Origin: Bos javanicus
Taxonomy: Eukaryota > Chordata > Mammalia > Artiodactyla > Bovidae
Length of the DNA stretch: 64,000 nt
Direction: 5' to 3'
NCBI RefSeq assembly: GCF_032452875.1
Contig: NC_083876.1
Coordinates: forward strand, 8,184,001-8,248,000
Positions 1-12,112 of this stretch are shown piece after piece. Position numbers and translations under genes: made by a program. Numbering within the stretch: position 1 is the stretch's first letter; every line of letters starts with the position of its first letter. The notes under the pieces are model-generated. The model saw only the letters and a program-made list of their open reading frames with translations. It made no database searches and was not told the origin of the DNA.

Positions 1-217
1 TCCCCTATAATGAAAAGGACATCTTTTTTGAGGTGTTAGTTCTAGAAGATCTTTCGGTCTTCATAGAACTGTTCAACTACAGCTTCTTCAGCATTACTGG
101 TCAAGGCATAGATTTGGATTACTGTGATATTGATTGGTTTGCCTTGGAAACAAACAGAGATCATTCTGTTGTTTTTGAGATTGCATCCAAGTACTGCATT
201 TTGGACTCTTTTTTTTA
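1..217 (-). mobile_element. BovB (RTE) LINE fragment, endonuclease region, cut by window edge
   Basis: The minus strand reads as the apurinic-type endonuclease part of BovB ORF2: with frame changes it gives stretches such as ITVIQIYA, TSNAEEA and KKDVLFIIG. The match stops near 217, where sequence becomes unique. The element is truncated by the window start, so its 3' portion would lie to the left. The frame is broken by indels, so this is a dead fragment. The family is assigned from recall of the BovB consensus, without alignment. Confidence 0.85.
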
Positions 218-349
218 GGTTATATTAGCAGAAATGAAAAACTTTTAATATATTCCTTTGGAATCAAAGTTCATCTAGAATGAAGAACTATCAGTTGTAT
301 GGATCTGAAAATAACTTTGACCTCAAAATATAGATTCAGTGCCTGCTGA

Positions 350-499
350 ATCCATCCATGGACTTCTCTAGGCAAGAATACTGGAGTGGGCTGCCATTCC
401 CTTCTCTAGGGGATCTTCCTGACCCTGGGATTGAACCTGCAATGAGGGTCTCCCTCATTGCAGGCAGATTCTTTATTGTCTGAGCTGCCAGGATAACTC
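350..499 (-). mobile_element. Bov-tA SINE, 3'-truncated
   Basis: Antisense copy with the ruminant SINE core (gcaagaatactggagtggg, then ggggatcttcctgaccc) and the tRNA-like head (cattgcaggcagattcttta) on the right. The 3' tail with the usual cagtcgtgtcc block is missing on the left. No clear target duplication was seen. Confidence 0.85.
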
Positions 500-751
500 C
501 AACTATTATATAAATAGGCCAATTTCTATATGTTTATTTCATCTTTTAGAAAATTGTGGAGTCTCAGTTAAATCATTCAAGTGTTTTATTCAAGAACCTT
601 TTTATACTTCTGTTCAGATGTCATGTAAAATGACAAAACCCTGAAAGAATAAACACATGCATATGTGTGAATCCATGTTTCATGCCATGGAATGATTTTC
701 CAAGTCATTATATATAATGATGTTTTATACTGGTCGTTAATGATAGGTTTA

Positions 752-979
752 TATGTCATGCAAGCATGCTAAGTCTGTTCAGTCCTGTCCAACTGTTTGA
801 GACCCTGTGGACTGTAACCTGCCGAGTTCCTCTATCCTGGATTCTCCAGGCAGGAATACTGGAGTGGGTTGCCATGCCTTCCTCCAGGGGATCTTCCTGA
901 CTTTGGGACTGAGCCCATGTTTTTTACATCTCTGGCATGGCAAATAGGTTCTTTACCACTAGCACCACCTGGAAAGCCC
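752..979 (-). mobile_element. Bov-tA SINE with 7-bp target duplication
   Basis: Full-length antisense copy. The tRNA-like head ends in accactagcaccacctgg, a recognisable Bov-tA subtype also seen at 42123-42353 and, in sense, at 13501-13697. The direct repeat aggttta lies at 745-751 and 980-986, immediately flanking the element, and is taken as the target duplication. Confidence 0.88.
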
Positions 980-2297
980 AGGTTTAGATTATGTAGAATT
1001 TATTTGAATCACTCATATTGAAAATTGCCAATGAAGGCCAAAGCATTCTAATAGTTTTTTGAAATTTAATATATTTAAACTGGAGGATTGCTTTCTAATA
1101 TTGCATTGGTTTCGAATAAAGGAAGATTTTATAGTATACAGTCAAACATGACCAGAATTGAAAGAACCCAAGATTAACTGAGAATTCCTTACGTACATTG
1201 GCATTTATTTGTTAGTGTTAGAAAAATATAGTGTCAATGAATGTTTATCACACAATTGAGATTAGAGGGTCTGTATTAATAGATTATAAGCATTTATAGT
1301 CAGTGTTAGCATGCCTTGTCTTCAAAGGCATTCCGTATCTCCTAGGAATACATAGGGGGAAAAGTAACTTGTAGGAGGAAAGGTAACACAATTTGTTATA
1401 GAGGATCAGACATAACCAGTCCTTTCTGGTCTGTAATCATCACACTTTGGATGGGGTCCAAGATACATGAATTCTGGTGAATAGAAGAGAGTGCTCTTCT
1501 TTAGAATTTCATTGTGGGTCATAGAACTACCTTAAAGAAACATGGATAATTTCATTATTGTATTAATTCTTGAATCTTCATTTTATTTCATTTTTTCCCT
1601 AGACATATATAAATTTTTGGTACCTTAGAAACCAGAAGTCTTCAGTAGAAAAGATAAGCAGACTTAAAAGCATATGAATGATGAGCTTTGTTTTTTATTT
1701 CAAGGAGGAGAACTTTTATATATTTTTTTTCATTTTTGTTCTTATTAATACCAGTTCTTTCCTTACACAAATGATATTCTCTGTGGGTGATCAGGATGTT
1801 TTCATGACATGTTCTTTGTAATTGCTTCTAACTATCTTTCCAAAAAAAATTATCACTTATTGGCAGGTCATCAGTTTTTCTCATCAGTCTCACATGAAAA
1901 TTCCAACAATTGTTTTAAGTAAATCTGAGGCTGTTTTAAGTGTATCTGAGACTTTGCACGTAGCATTTTCTAAATACACATGTCAAATTTCCCCCAAAGG
2001 GAGCCATTTGGTTGACTGAAAAGGTTTCAAGAAGTATAATGAATCTATTTATTAAAAAGTAGAGTCTAAAGTTAGAGTTAATTGCAAGTATCATTTATCT
2101 TCAGTGGAAAGTAGCTCTTGGGAAGCTATGGACATCACTTTTCTGGGACTTTCTTCAGTTCACTATAAGACAAGGGAAGGAAGCGGCTCTGTCTTTACAC
2201 AGTAATGTGTCACTGATTCAGTGAATATTCTTTATGCTACTATTGATGCCTGTAGGTGACACAAATCCTCATTCTCATGCATCTGCTGAATTTAAGA
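980..2297. other. Unique AT-rich stretch, no gene recognised
   Basis: Only short open frames are present (longest about 65 codons) and none resembles a known protein. The stretch contains the 21-bp tandem duplication at 1911-1952 and T-rich runs near 1680-1740. No ruminant SINE or LINE was recognised. Confidence 0.6.
1911..1952. repeat. 21-bp tandem duplication, two copies
   Basis: Units 1911-1931 and 1932-1952 begin tgttttaagt and differ at 3 of 21 positions. A local duplication that has since diverged. Confidence 0.8.
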
Positions 2298-2506
2298 CTG
2301 ATGTTATTTAGTTGCTAAGTCATGCCTTGCTCTTGGGAACCACATGGACCCCGGTAGCCTGCCAGGCTTCTCTGTCCATGTGATTTCCCAGGCAAGAATA
2401 CTGGAGTGGGTTACTATTTCCTTCTCCAGGTGATTTTCCCAACCCTAGGATCAAAACCTGTGTCTCCTGCATTGGCAGACAGAGTCTTTACAACTGAGCC
2501 ACCAGG
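2298..2506 (-). mobile_element. Bov-tA SINE with 10-bp target duplication
   Basis: Antisense copy running from gttgctaagtcatgcc on the left to the tRNA-like head ending gagccaccaggg. The perfect direct repeat gaatttaaga flanks it at 2288-2297 and 2507-2516. It faces the sense SINE at 2557-2752 across a 13-bp tandem repeat. Confidence 0.9.
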
Positions 2507-2508
2507 GA

Positions 2509-2556
2509 ATTTAAGATATTTAAGATAGATATTTAAGGTAGGTATTTAAGATAGAT
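2509..2556. repeat. 13-bp minisatellite between two inverted SINEs
   Basis: Units atttaagatagat at 2518-2530 and 2544-2556, variant atttaaggtaggt at 2531-2543, and a partial 9-bp unit at 2509-2517. The unit resembles the target duplication of the left SINE, and the last unit supplies the left target site of the right SINE. Confidence 0.88.
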
Positions 2557-2752
2557 GTGGGCTTCCCTGGTAGCTCAGATGGTAAAGAATCTGCTTGCAA
2601 TGCGGGAGACCCAGGTTTGAACCCTGGGTCAGGAAGATCCCCTGGAGAAGGGAATGGCAACCCACTCCAGTATTCTTGCCTGGAGAATTCCATGAACAGA
2701 GGCTACAGCCCATGGGGTCGCAAAGAGTTGGACACAACTGAGTGACTAACAC
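2557..2752 (+). mobile_element. Bov-tA SINE with 11-bp target duplication
   Basis: Sense copy from gggcttccctggtagctcag to gagtgactaacac. A- and B-box-like tRNA promoter motifs are still recognisable (tagctcagatgg, ggtttgaaccc). Flanks ttaagatagat (2546-2556) and ttaagattgat (2753-2763) match at 10 of 11 bases. Confidence 0.9.
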
Positions 2753-3019
2753 TTAAGATTGATAATTATGTTTCCAAAAAACTTCAAGTTTTTCTTTCCA
2801 AGATCATGATGACGAGAAGGGAGACTTTTGCACAGTGGCCCCTAAAGGACTTTTGCATTTTGACACAGGGTGATCGCATGAGTCCTGGGTTGAGCCAGTT
2901 TCTCTTAAGCAGCATTCTCAGGTCCTCTCAGTGCAGCCCGTTCTGGACCCCACACGATCCGGCGGAGATACTTGCTTTGTGGTCGCCTATATGTCAGTCT
3001 TGTGTACGTTACCTTTATG

Positions 3020-3129
3020 TTTAGCTGCTGCTGCTGCTGCTAAGTCGCTTCAGTCGTGTCCAACTCTGTGCGACCCCATAGACGGCAGCGCACCAGGCTC
3101 CCCCGTCCCTGGGCTTCTCCAGGCAAGAA
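3020..3129 (-). mobile_element. Bov-A2 SINE, 5'-truncated
   Basis: The antisense 3' end begins with a gctgctgctgctgctgct run (reverse of the AGC-rich Bov-A2 tail), then the taagtcgcttcagtcgtgtcc block and one monomer up to ccaggcaagaacac. The second monomer is missing. Confidence 0.85.
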
Positions 3130-3303
3130 CACAGTTAAGGCTAAATTCAAGAACTGCAGCCCTCAAAGTTCCAAGTTCATGTTAAAATGTGGACAGGTCA
3201 CTTGTCTGCTTTTTAATTAATTTGAAGCTTCATGGGAAAGTGAGGTTCCGGGCATATTGAATGGTAAAGGAAGTAGATGTGATGTCTCACAGGAATTTAC
3301 ATA

Positions 3304-3535
3304 CAGTTGCCCGTTGAACAATATGGGTTGAACTGCCTGAGTCCACTTATAAAGCAATTTTTTTCAGTAGTAAATAGTGTAGTACTACTCCATGCACAGT
3401 CAGATGAACTTGCAGATGAAGAATCCCCAGTATGGAGGAACTGTGCATTCAGAGGGCTGACTGTAAGTTGTATGGAGGTTTGGGGCAGTGAGGAAGCTTA
3501 GTACCCCACACTCCCACATCATCAAGGGTTAACTG
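3304..3535. mobile_element. MER2-like Tigger (Tc1/mariner) non-autonomous DNA transposon
   Basis: Left end cagttgcccgttgaac and right end reading inward as cagttaacccttgatg form terminal inverted repeats matching the MER2 terminus as I recall it. A TA dinucleotide lies on each side (3302-3303 and 3536-3537), as expected for Tc1/mariner insertion. At 232 bp it is shorter than the roughly 345-bp MER2 consensus, so it is probably internally deleted. Confidence 0.78.
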
Positions 3536-3537
3536 TA

Positions 3538-4811
3538 ATGTCTTAATAATTTACTTTGCTCAAATCACCTCACTTTACAAATGAGTAAGCAGAGAGGTAG
3601 ATAGTTGATCAAAGCAAATAATCAGCAACAGAAACAGAAAAAAAAAAAAAACCTCCTCTTCCTCCATTTGCATGCGGACCAGGTGAACCTCACTTAGATA
3701 TCTGCTGTGTAAATAAAATATTCCTCCCACTCCATTGATGTCCTTATGTTTCATAGCAGCCAGTTTAACTCTGAAGTCAAAACTGAAGGCTCAGGAACAA
3801 CATCCTTGGACACAGAAATGTGCTCATCAGGAATGGACATATCATTATTCACTGCTATCGTTCTTCGCTGCTTCTCCCCATTTTCTAAATCAAGTCTAAG
3901 ACAGATATTATGCAAAAACTATATCCAATTAAAATTTCTTGGAAAAACCAATTTACAAAGTGAGGAGGAAATCTCTCTAGGGAAATTTATTTTACTTGTA
4001 GTACAAAAGTTAAATTACAAGTAGTACATCTGTGATCCATAGACTAAGGAAATTTAGACCTGGAAACCGCCATGGCTATTTCAAGCCCAGCGGGGCTTTG
4101 CTTTCGTGCATTAAAAACTCTCAGTGTGATCAGTCTTAACGTGAACTGTCAGTCTGAAAAATATGTTCTTTCTCACTTCTGTTTTTATTACTGTATCTTC
4201 TTAGTATATCTTTCACCTTTTTAATTTTCTGTTCTTTGTTCTAAGACCATCTTTCTCCCTAGACAGGAGTGTCTTCCCTCTTCCCTTTCTTTGGGATTTA
4301 TATAATAACTTGAATATTTTGCTACAAAACCCATTTGGTGCTACATTCTCTATCGCAGATTGCTGCATGAACTCTTACTAGCATCTTTTCTCTAGATCTT
4401 CTCTCAAAAGTGCCTGTTAATGGCAGGCATCACAGCTCGCCTCATACACTCACCAAGCTATCCTGTAGGATATAAAATAACAACAATGGACTGAGATGAG
4501 AGTTCTTTCCAACATGAAAACGAAACATCGTTTCCTAGTTGCCAGAAAAATATCCACTTGTTTGTAACCTAGAGGTCCAAAGGCATTCTCAACTTTTTAT
4601 TCATTTTTTGTGTTCTATTGATGCACTAAATTTCTGGAAATTCAATCGTGAGTTTCAAGAAACATGGTTCCTTTGGTTTCTCTCTTTGTAAGATCACTAT
4701 CCAAAATATAATTAGCCTTCTTACTCCCTCATTCTCCCTCTTTCTATTTCTTGCTGAAGTCCAAATAATAGCCTTTCAGCAGGAACAAATAAACTGAAAC
4801 ATTGCCTTCCA
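3538..4811. other. Unique stretch with possible MIR trace and short poly-A
   Basis: 3545-3625 resembles the tail half of an antisense MIR (actttacaaatgagtaagc...), weakly. A run of 14 A lies at about 3639-3652. 3985-4026 holds a small inverted repeat around tacttgta/tacaagta. The 92-codon frame at 3746-4021 has no recognisable domain. Confidence 0.5.
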
Positions 4812-4930
4812 CAGTGGTTCTCAGCTCTGGTTACTCCTTGGAGTTAACTCACTGAGCTTTCTAAAGCTGGGAGTCCTGGGACTGATCCATGAAGTTGTCT
4901 AAATTAGAGCCTGTGGGGCTGAGATCAGGG
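4812..4930 (+). mobile_element. MER5-like hAT-Charlie fragment
   Basis: Begins cagtggttctcagctctgg and continues with the diverged order gagctttctaaa, ctgatcc, gagcctgtggggct, as in MER5A/B. Strongly diverged and ancient; the subfamily cannot be assigned without alignment. Confidence 0.65.
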
Positions 4931-7174
4931 AATGAGGGCCATACAAAGCATCACAAGTGTTGCTGCTCTGCAGCCAGGGGGGCACATAGTTTATTAACAG
5001 ACCCTATAAGGTTACACGCATGATTGACACGGATGGGATAGTCAGTTATCTATAGAGCAGAGAGCCACACATAGCATCCCTCACCACCTACCCAGCCTCC
5101 ACAAGGAAAATCTTCATTAGCATGACTGAAAATTCTCTCACATTTCATTCCTCCAACAACCCCCATTTTCCAGGTGGAAAAAACTGCCTAACATGATGTA
5201 TTTCTTTAAAAGAAAATCTGTAAATTTTATTATTAAAATTTAACCTACTTATGAAAACATCTCTACATTTAACCCCGATTTAGATGAATATTACCAAATT
5301 ACTCGTTCCAAAAATAAATAATTTTGACCAAATGTTTTTAAAACTCCCAAATATGATTTCTCTAGTCCAAGATCTCAAAAAACCTGAGCTTAATGGTTAA
5401 TTTTAAAAATAGAAATTGCTCCTGGTCACTTCCTTTCTTTCTGTTTTCTGCAAATGCTATCTCCACATGTGTCCTGAAGCACATTTTCAATTAGCTTAAC
5501 CCAAATCTGTGATGGACTGAAGTAAACAGATTGCCCTCCCTTTTGGAAATAACCTGCTTTTCTACAGAAGACAAATGACTCCTTCAAGGCAAATACAGCT
5601 TGTTTACCCCAGTCCCTGCTTCATTCCATGGCCTATTATTTACATGCTTAGTAACTGAAAAAAAATTACATTTAAAAAAAATGTACATAAAAAAATATTT
5701 CAAGTTGCTTGAATTTTTCAAAAAATATATTAAGAAAAAGAGAGTTTACAGAAACAGTTTTTTGAAAGAGTAGTACTTTTATGTCAATAAGTTTTATGTT
5801 TATATTTTTCTGCCTGATAATTTCAAAAAGAGAGGAAATTGAAAAGGAAAATATGGTTCAGAGCTACTGACTGACTTGAAATATTTACTGGATAGATAAA
5901 GAATATAATTAGATATTTGTGTGTGTCAAAGGGCTGTGAATGGTGTTCCTTGTTTTGTGTTGACTGTAATGGTAAAAAAAAGAAAGCAGAATCTGAGTGT
6001 GTTTGCATGTTTGCTTGTTTTTAATTCAAGGGTACTTATTTTCGTTCTTCAGTTCTATGTACTCTTTGCAACAGTGGGGGAATAGCCCAGAGTCTCTGGG
6101 AGCATTACTGAGATATAGATGGAACATCCCTCCTTGAGGGCCAGGGCACATTATTTTCTCTGGAGATCTTGGCACAATAGGCTAATCTCTGTCTACAAAA
6201 GATTTATTGTGACAGACAGAACGTAAGAGTCATTTGTACTTGTCCAGGTATTAATCTGTTCACCAGTTTCAATGTCACATTTTATTCAACAGCAAGCTAG
6301 TCAATAATCTTTTCCCATTAAACTATTTGTAAGAGCCACATTTTATTTATATATGTATACATGCATAAATTATATATAATCATATAACCTGAAATATCAA
6401 ATAAAATGCTTATTTTATGTAGAAGCCACTGGACACTTAAAAACTATTGCTGTAATAAAATCAATGTTGTTTAACACAATTGAAAACTTGATTTTAGTTC
6501 CATTTACTATTCAGTGAGATTTAGGTTAAGCAATTTGCACTAGGTCTGGAACTCAGGTCATCCTGCACTAAGCACTGATGCTCACCGCCTGGCCACCGAG
6601 CAGTGAATCTGTCTGCCAGCAGGGTTGGCAGTGTTGCCGTCACCTTTTGATGACTGTAAAATCTTGAGAGTAGCTCTGAGAATTATGGCCTGAGGATAAT
6701 AATGTTACTTTTGTGTAATGGTTGATTCATCAGTAAATAAATCCTGATTCACTATTGTTGTCTGTTTCTGATTTGTATTAAAATACTCAGGAATGTAGAG
6801 TATTTATTTACAAAGCAAAAAGCATAATCAAGTCTCTCAATTTGTAAAATATGAAGATGTGAAGATTCCCTTTTTTGAAAATAACTGACCCTGGAAAGCA
6901 TTTAGAATGTTTTTAGATCGATGTATGGTTGTGTTATTTTTTTCAACTTTTTGAGTCTTATTAAAAATCAGACAACAAGAATTTGAATAGTCCAGTGATA
7001 GCATTTGGATAAGTAGCTGAAGATTTGTTATATAATTTTCATGTTTTTAAATGTGAGAGTCTATTTTTATATTTTCCTAATGTCCAATTGTAATATTTAA
7101 ATCCAAGTTCTGAATAGAATTATTTGAAAGCCAAAGTAATGAACGTATCTTAGTTTCTTGAGTGTTGAACTAAG
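4931..7174. other. Long unique AT-rich stretch, nothing recognised
   Basis: A-rich runs at 5660-5740 and TA-rich sequence at 6340-6390. Open frames are at most about 60 codons and look random. I see no ruminant repeat in these 2.2 kb. Confidence 0.55.
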
Positions 7175-7659
7175 CACCGACAGTCCGCAACTACAGTTTT
7201 GAATTTCTATTTGTCCGCTTTAAGATGATGTGAAAGCCATGTGCAATCAGTAGAAACTGTACTTTGCATTTTGATCTTTTCGTGGGCTGGTGCTGTGCAG
7301 TCCTGTCATCTCTTACAATGCTGGGCAGCTCCCAGTCAGTCCCAAGATCATGAGGGTGAACAGTTGATTCGCTGACAACCATTATGTACTCAGACAGCTG
7401 TTCTGTTTTTCACTTTCAGTACAGTATTCAAAAATCACACAAGATATTTCACACTTTATTATACAATAGGCTTCATGTTAGATGATTTTGCACAGCTATA
7501 GGCTGATGTAAGTATCTGAACACAGTGCAAGGTAGGCTAGGCTAAGCTATAATGGCTGGTAGGTGAGGTGGATTAGATGCATTTTGACTTACGATATTTT
7601 CAACTTATGATGGGTTTCTCAGGAGGTAACGCCATCATAAACTGAAGAAGAGCTATACT
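7175..7659 (-). mobile_element. Tigger-type DNA transposon remnant (MER6-like)
   Basis: The right end (cttacgatattttcaacttatgatggg) and the internal block ttattatacaataggcttcatgttagatgattttgc match a Tigger-derived element I recall as MER6-like. The same internal order occurs in opposite orientation at 45573-46070 (gttcaccttcgtgaccttggg; tactgtactgaaa). The apparent 63-codon minus-strand frame at 7191-7382 lies inside it and is not a gene. Confidence 0.72.
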
Positions 7660-8103
7660 CTCAAAGAGCCTGCTTCCTTTTGGTTAAGTAGGAAGTCCAA
7701 GTCAGGCCCAGTGTATTACATTAAATGGTTATGACATTATATCCAGTTGAATTTATTACTGTTCCTATTAGACTTCTCTCTAAGCCATCACCATTTTGAC
7801 AAGATGACCCCACAGTTCAGAGCAGCCAGAGGACGGGTTTGCTCTCAGACACCCAGGGCATCATGGGCGTCCATGCCAACTGCTGACATGTCCTGTCCTG
7901 GAGGTGCTGTGCTCTTTATTACTCAGTCTTTGCGACCTCTTTTTCTGAGCTCTAAACCAGCTCTTTAGATAGAAACTCTCTGTTGATTTTCTGAGCAATC
8001 TATGGAATGATTTAACTTTGCTCTTCCGTCATACGTGATCTCTCTTTGTTCATTAGAGTAAAACCTATTGTTACCTTAACATTAGCGCTGATTTCCCTGC
8101 ATT
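7660..8103. other. Unique stretch, nothing recognised
   Basis: The 73-codon plus frame at 7747-7965 has no recognisable domain or splice context. No repeat recognised. Confidence 0.5.
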
Positions 8104-8329
8104 GGTGATGGTTTAGTTGCTAAGTCATGTCCCACTCTCATGACCCCATAGCCTGTAGCCTGCCAGGCTCCTTCATGTATCTCATAGGCAAGAATACTGG
8201 AGTGGGTTGCCATTTCCTTCTCCAGGGGATCTTCCAGGCCCAGGGATCAAACCCAGGTCTCCTGCATTGTAGGTAGTCTCCTGCATTGCAGGCAGATTTC
8301 TTTACCAACTGAGCCACCAGAGAAACCCT
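8104..8329 (-). mobile_element. Bov-tA SINE with internal 19-bp duplication
   Basis: Antisense copy from ttagttgctaagtcatgtcc to actgagccaccagag. Within the tRNA-like head, units 8257-8275 and 8276-8294 (gtctcctgcattg...) are a tandem duplication matching at 17 of 19 positions, lengthening the head. Confidence 0.88.
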
Positions 8330-8549
8330 TGGACTGGCAGAGGGTCGGCTGGTTAGTTAACAGAGCGCTCTACAGAGCACACAAGGGCTGACATGGTGGG
8401 GTTGTCACTGAAGCTCTCTGAGTCTTGATGTTTTCATTTCTAAAAGGAGATGAACAGATGGTCAAAAGGTTCTTTTGGTTCAAATATTTCAAATGTGCAG
8501 TTGGTCTGCTACTCCTGCTACTTATAATCATCATCACCATAAGCATTGT

Positions 8550-8770
8550 TATTACACCCAATATGTATTCAGCATTTACTTTCTGTGACATATGATGCTA
8601 AGCATTTTCATAAATCATCACATTCTGTCCTCCAACTATCCATTCAAATAGGTTCTTTCACCACCCCCCTTTTATAAATAAACATGCTGAAACATACAAA
8701 TGTTAACAATCTTTCCCAAGGTCATACAGCTGTTCAGACAGAACCAAGTGTTAAGCTTAAGTTTGTGGAA
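8550..8770 (-). mobile_element. MIR SINE, antisense
   Basis: The order of motifs follows the reverse complement of MIR: gatgctaagcattttcataaatcatcacattctgtcctccaac, then tttataaataaacatgctgaaac, then cccaaggtcatacagctg. Ancient and diverged. Confidence 0.7.
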
Positions 8771-10989
8771 CTCCAGAAACAGCTGAACAGTTGTCTAGCT
8801 ACAGCAGAACACCAAGGTGCTGGTTAGATTATACAGAGAAAAATGCAGTATTGAAAATTGTCTTCATCAAATGCAGGTATTCCTTGAGATTTCATTTGAA
8901 GAGGATTAAAAAAAAATATTAAAAAGATCCATCATGTAAAAATGTCTTTAAATGTAAAAAAATTCATCTTAAAAGTGATAGTTGTTCCTGTAATTTGAAA
9001 TAAGCTGATGTGTACATTTTGACAAAGTAGTTTACACTTATAATCATTCATTCAACATTAGTTATATTTCAAGTGGTTCTCCTTTATCAGAATTTGAATT
9101 GCATAAATGCACAGCTATCAAATAGGTTTATATTTCTTTAGCTTGCATTAGCTTTGACATTTCTAAAATAGCCAATACTAGCATTAAATCATTTATATCT
9201 CCAAACAAATCCAGAATTTTCATTATTGCTGTGCTTACAGGAATAATCATTTTGTAGTATTGTGTGATTTTTATGGGAAAGGACTAAGAAATGGTCCAAG
9301 AAGTAAAATTTATATCACTAAAATGTTTCATTTAGTTACTATATCATATCCTTGGTACTTTACATTTATTAAATAGGATTCTCTATATAATAACTTCCTT
9401 CTGAAATTTACAAAGAACTGATGTGTTTTAGAAGCTACATCACACTTCAATGTCCTATAGAATCCTTTCTCTAAATACTAGAAGTAGCATGTAAAATTAA
9501 AGGTTTGAGAGCAATTTTGTTAATTAAGGGACAGTATTTTAGAATGCAAAGGTATAAAAGACACTGTTTCTTTTCTATACACCTCGGTTCATCAGAGTTG
9601 TATGCTTGATTGTGGCAGCTTTTGGAGTCTGTGATGGGCCTGCTACTCTTAATGAGCACGGTTCCTCCACTGTGGCTGACGTTTTGATATTAGACTTCCA
9701 GCAGTGAATTCTTGTCAAAGTTGGGTTTTAGATCACCAGGCTTTTCAGGTTAGAATTTCAGGTACATAATGTCAAATACATTCACCAGTTAAATGAATTA
9801 ATGGTAAAGGAGCACTCTGTTGGCTACACAGCGACAAGAAGAAAGGCTGACACAGAGAAAAGTCTCTTTCTTGGCTTTAGATCAGTTGACAGCAATCTCC
9901 TTCAAATGCTAAGTGATCATAAAGGCATGCGTAATTTGCCTTAAATCAGAAAAGCTACAAATTGTGTCATTAATGGAAGAATTCTTCAGTATTGTCGTAA
10001 AAACTGAAAGAGCATCCTTTACCCATAAGAGAGGTATTAAATGTGAGAAAGTATTAATATGAAATAAAATTGAATAATAAGGAAAGGGTGATCACAGTAA
10101 ACATGTGTTTAGATTTGGTTACCATAGGGTAAGAATCAAGGGGGTCAGTTGGTAGACGACCAGATGGCTGTATAAAAAGTATTTTAAAGGTTCTGTCTTT
10201 TGTGTTGGGTGGCTCGGTCATGAGTACATGCTACATTACTAATACATTCATGAATGAATGGATCAATGAATGAAAAGAGAGAACCACACAGTGATGAGAC
10301 TGTTTTGTAGACCACAGATTAAGATTAAGCCAAGAGGTCCAAAAAGTTAAGTAAATTTTTTTAATGTATTCATCCAGATTCTTTTTCTGTTTATAAATAA
10401 TATTTGGGGTAGAATATAAGTCAACAAGATAGCATCAGCTTTCCCTTAATTCTGTAGCAGTATGGCATTTTATTCTGAAATTTAGTTTTCTATTTAAAGC
10501 CAAAGCATCATGTAAAATATATTATCTAACTTATTTCAGATCAGAAAGGATGTAAATGAATTCATCTCTCTCCCCCACCATGCCTCTCCCACCCTGTGTC
10601 TCTCTCTTCCCCACCCTTCACCCCTTCTCCTTACTATGGCTGAATATCTCTGCTCTGTTTGAAAGCTCAGGTAAATCCACATCCTTCAAATATAGGGATA
10701 AAATATTATAATTAGGGTTTCAGATTCATAAGAAAGCCTTTTTGTTTCAGCCTTGTTATTTGGTCTCGCTTTCTTAAATATGAATTCATTCCCCACTTAG
10801 CACAGCATAGTAAGAAAATCTGAATCTTTCCTTGTTTATTAGCAAAATTGCAGCATTTCTTATTGTTGCAGATACCACACATGTCTTTTTATCTGAAAGG
10901 TGAAAAGTGACTCACAAAAATATTTCTGAACAAATTAAGAATAAAAAGAAGTAAAGAAAAATCGATATAAACCAAAAGCAATCATGCCC
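8771..10989. other. Unique AT-rich stretch
   Basis: Holds a short (AATG)-type tract near 10247-10275 and a pyrimidine-rich tract near 10560-10640. The longest open frame is about 62 codons. No gene or transposon recognised. Confidence 0.55.
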
Positions 10990-11019
10990 ATGTGTGTGCA
11001 CACATGCGTGGGCACACAT

Positions 11020-11020
<1 letters not shown>

Positions 11021-11058
<38 letters not shown>
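11021..11058. repeat. (CA)19 microsatellite
   Basis: Nineteen uninterrupted CA units, preceded by an imperfect CA/TG-rich leader from about 10990. Long enough to be polymorphic in a population. Confidence 0.97.
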
Positions 11059-11061
<3 letters not shown>

Positions 11062-11380
11062 TGGCCAGTAGATAGGTACAGGAAAATCTTTTCCAAATAG
11101 TTGTAGAAATTTCCATCTGAATTTGGAACATGTGCTGAGAATTATTGTTTTAGCTCTCCTTTCTCTCAGGTGCTAAGTGTGCACAAACAAGTGGATTTAC
11201 TCCCTGCCCTGGAGGAGACAGGCTGGTCAGCAGATAATTAGGACACAGTATGGCTGTTTTCTAGCTCAAAAGAGAAGATAGGAAGTCAGTCTGCACAGCA
11301 CAAGTGGGAGTGGGGAGGAGATAGATGTTAGGGAACACTCCACGCAGGGCATGGTATCTGGCAAAGGACTTGGCATATCA

Positions 11381-11594
11381 AAGGGGCTTCACTGGTGGCT
11401 CAGGCTGTAAAGAATTTGCCTGCAATACAGGAGACCTGGGTTCAATCCCCAAGTCAGAAGGATCTCCTGAAGAAAGGAATGGGCTACCCACTCCAGTATT
11501 CTTGCCTGGAGAATTTCATAGACAAAGGAGCCTAGAGGGCTACAGTTGATGGGGTGGCAAAGAGTCGGACACAATGGAACGACTAACACTTTCA
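11381..11594 (+). mobile_element. Bov-tA SINE
   Basis: Sense full-length copy from gggcttcactggtggctcagg to gactaacactttca, with a B-box-like ggttcaatccc at 11439-11449. The frames crossing it on both strands are SINE read-through. Confidence 0.9.
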
Positions 11595-12112
11595 CCCGGT
11601 ATATATCCATGGCAATTTGCCTGACAAGAAAGAAAGGCAGGGTGGATAAACAGTAAACACTCCCCAGCATCAAAGTGCAGTCAGGACCCAGAGCATGTGT
11701 TGGAGGGAAGGAGGGGAGCCAGGTTTACATGATCCCTGTGTCGTGGTACAGATGTAGGGGGGAAGTGAACTCGAGAGAAACCAAGCTCGCTGCAGTATGT
11801 GGCAGGAACTTGAGTCAAGAGAGAGCAGAGACGGGTAAGGAAAGGGCGGCCTGTGCCACGGAAGGTGAGAGATGAGCCCCAGGCTGAGTGGCTAGAGGGA
11901 TGGGTACCTGGGGAGCAGAGGAGTGGACGGAAAGATTCACCATCAGCCTGGACCCTCACCTGTTCCCCTGCATCTGGTATGATCTGGGCACAGAACAAAT
12001 AATTTTCAGTCGTTTCATAAGTCAGGTTTCCCCTTTATTATATTCCTGATAATTATTTGCTTTATTACCATTAAAAAAAATTTTTTTTCCGTCAAAACCC
12101 ACTTCTGTGCCT
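11595..12112. other. Unique stretch, somewhat GC-richer
   Basis: Overlapping 66- and 105-codon frames on opposite strands have no recognisable domain. Nothing else seen. Confidence 0.45.

Noticed and set aside
2546..2752. Recurring frames such as LSNPMYCSLPGSSIHGIFQARVL and SCLENPMDGGAW at many places
   Set aside because: These are translations of Bov SINEs; every one lies within a SINE listed above.
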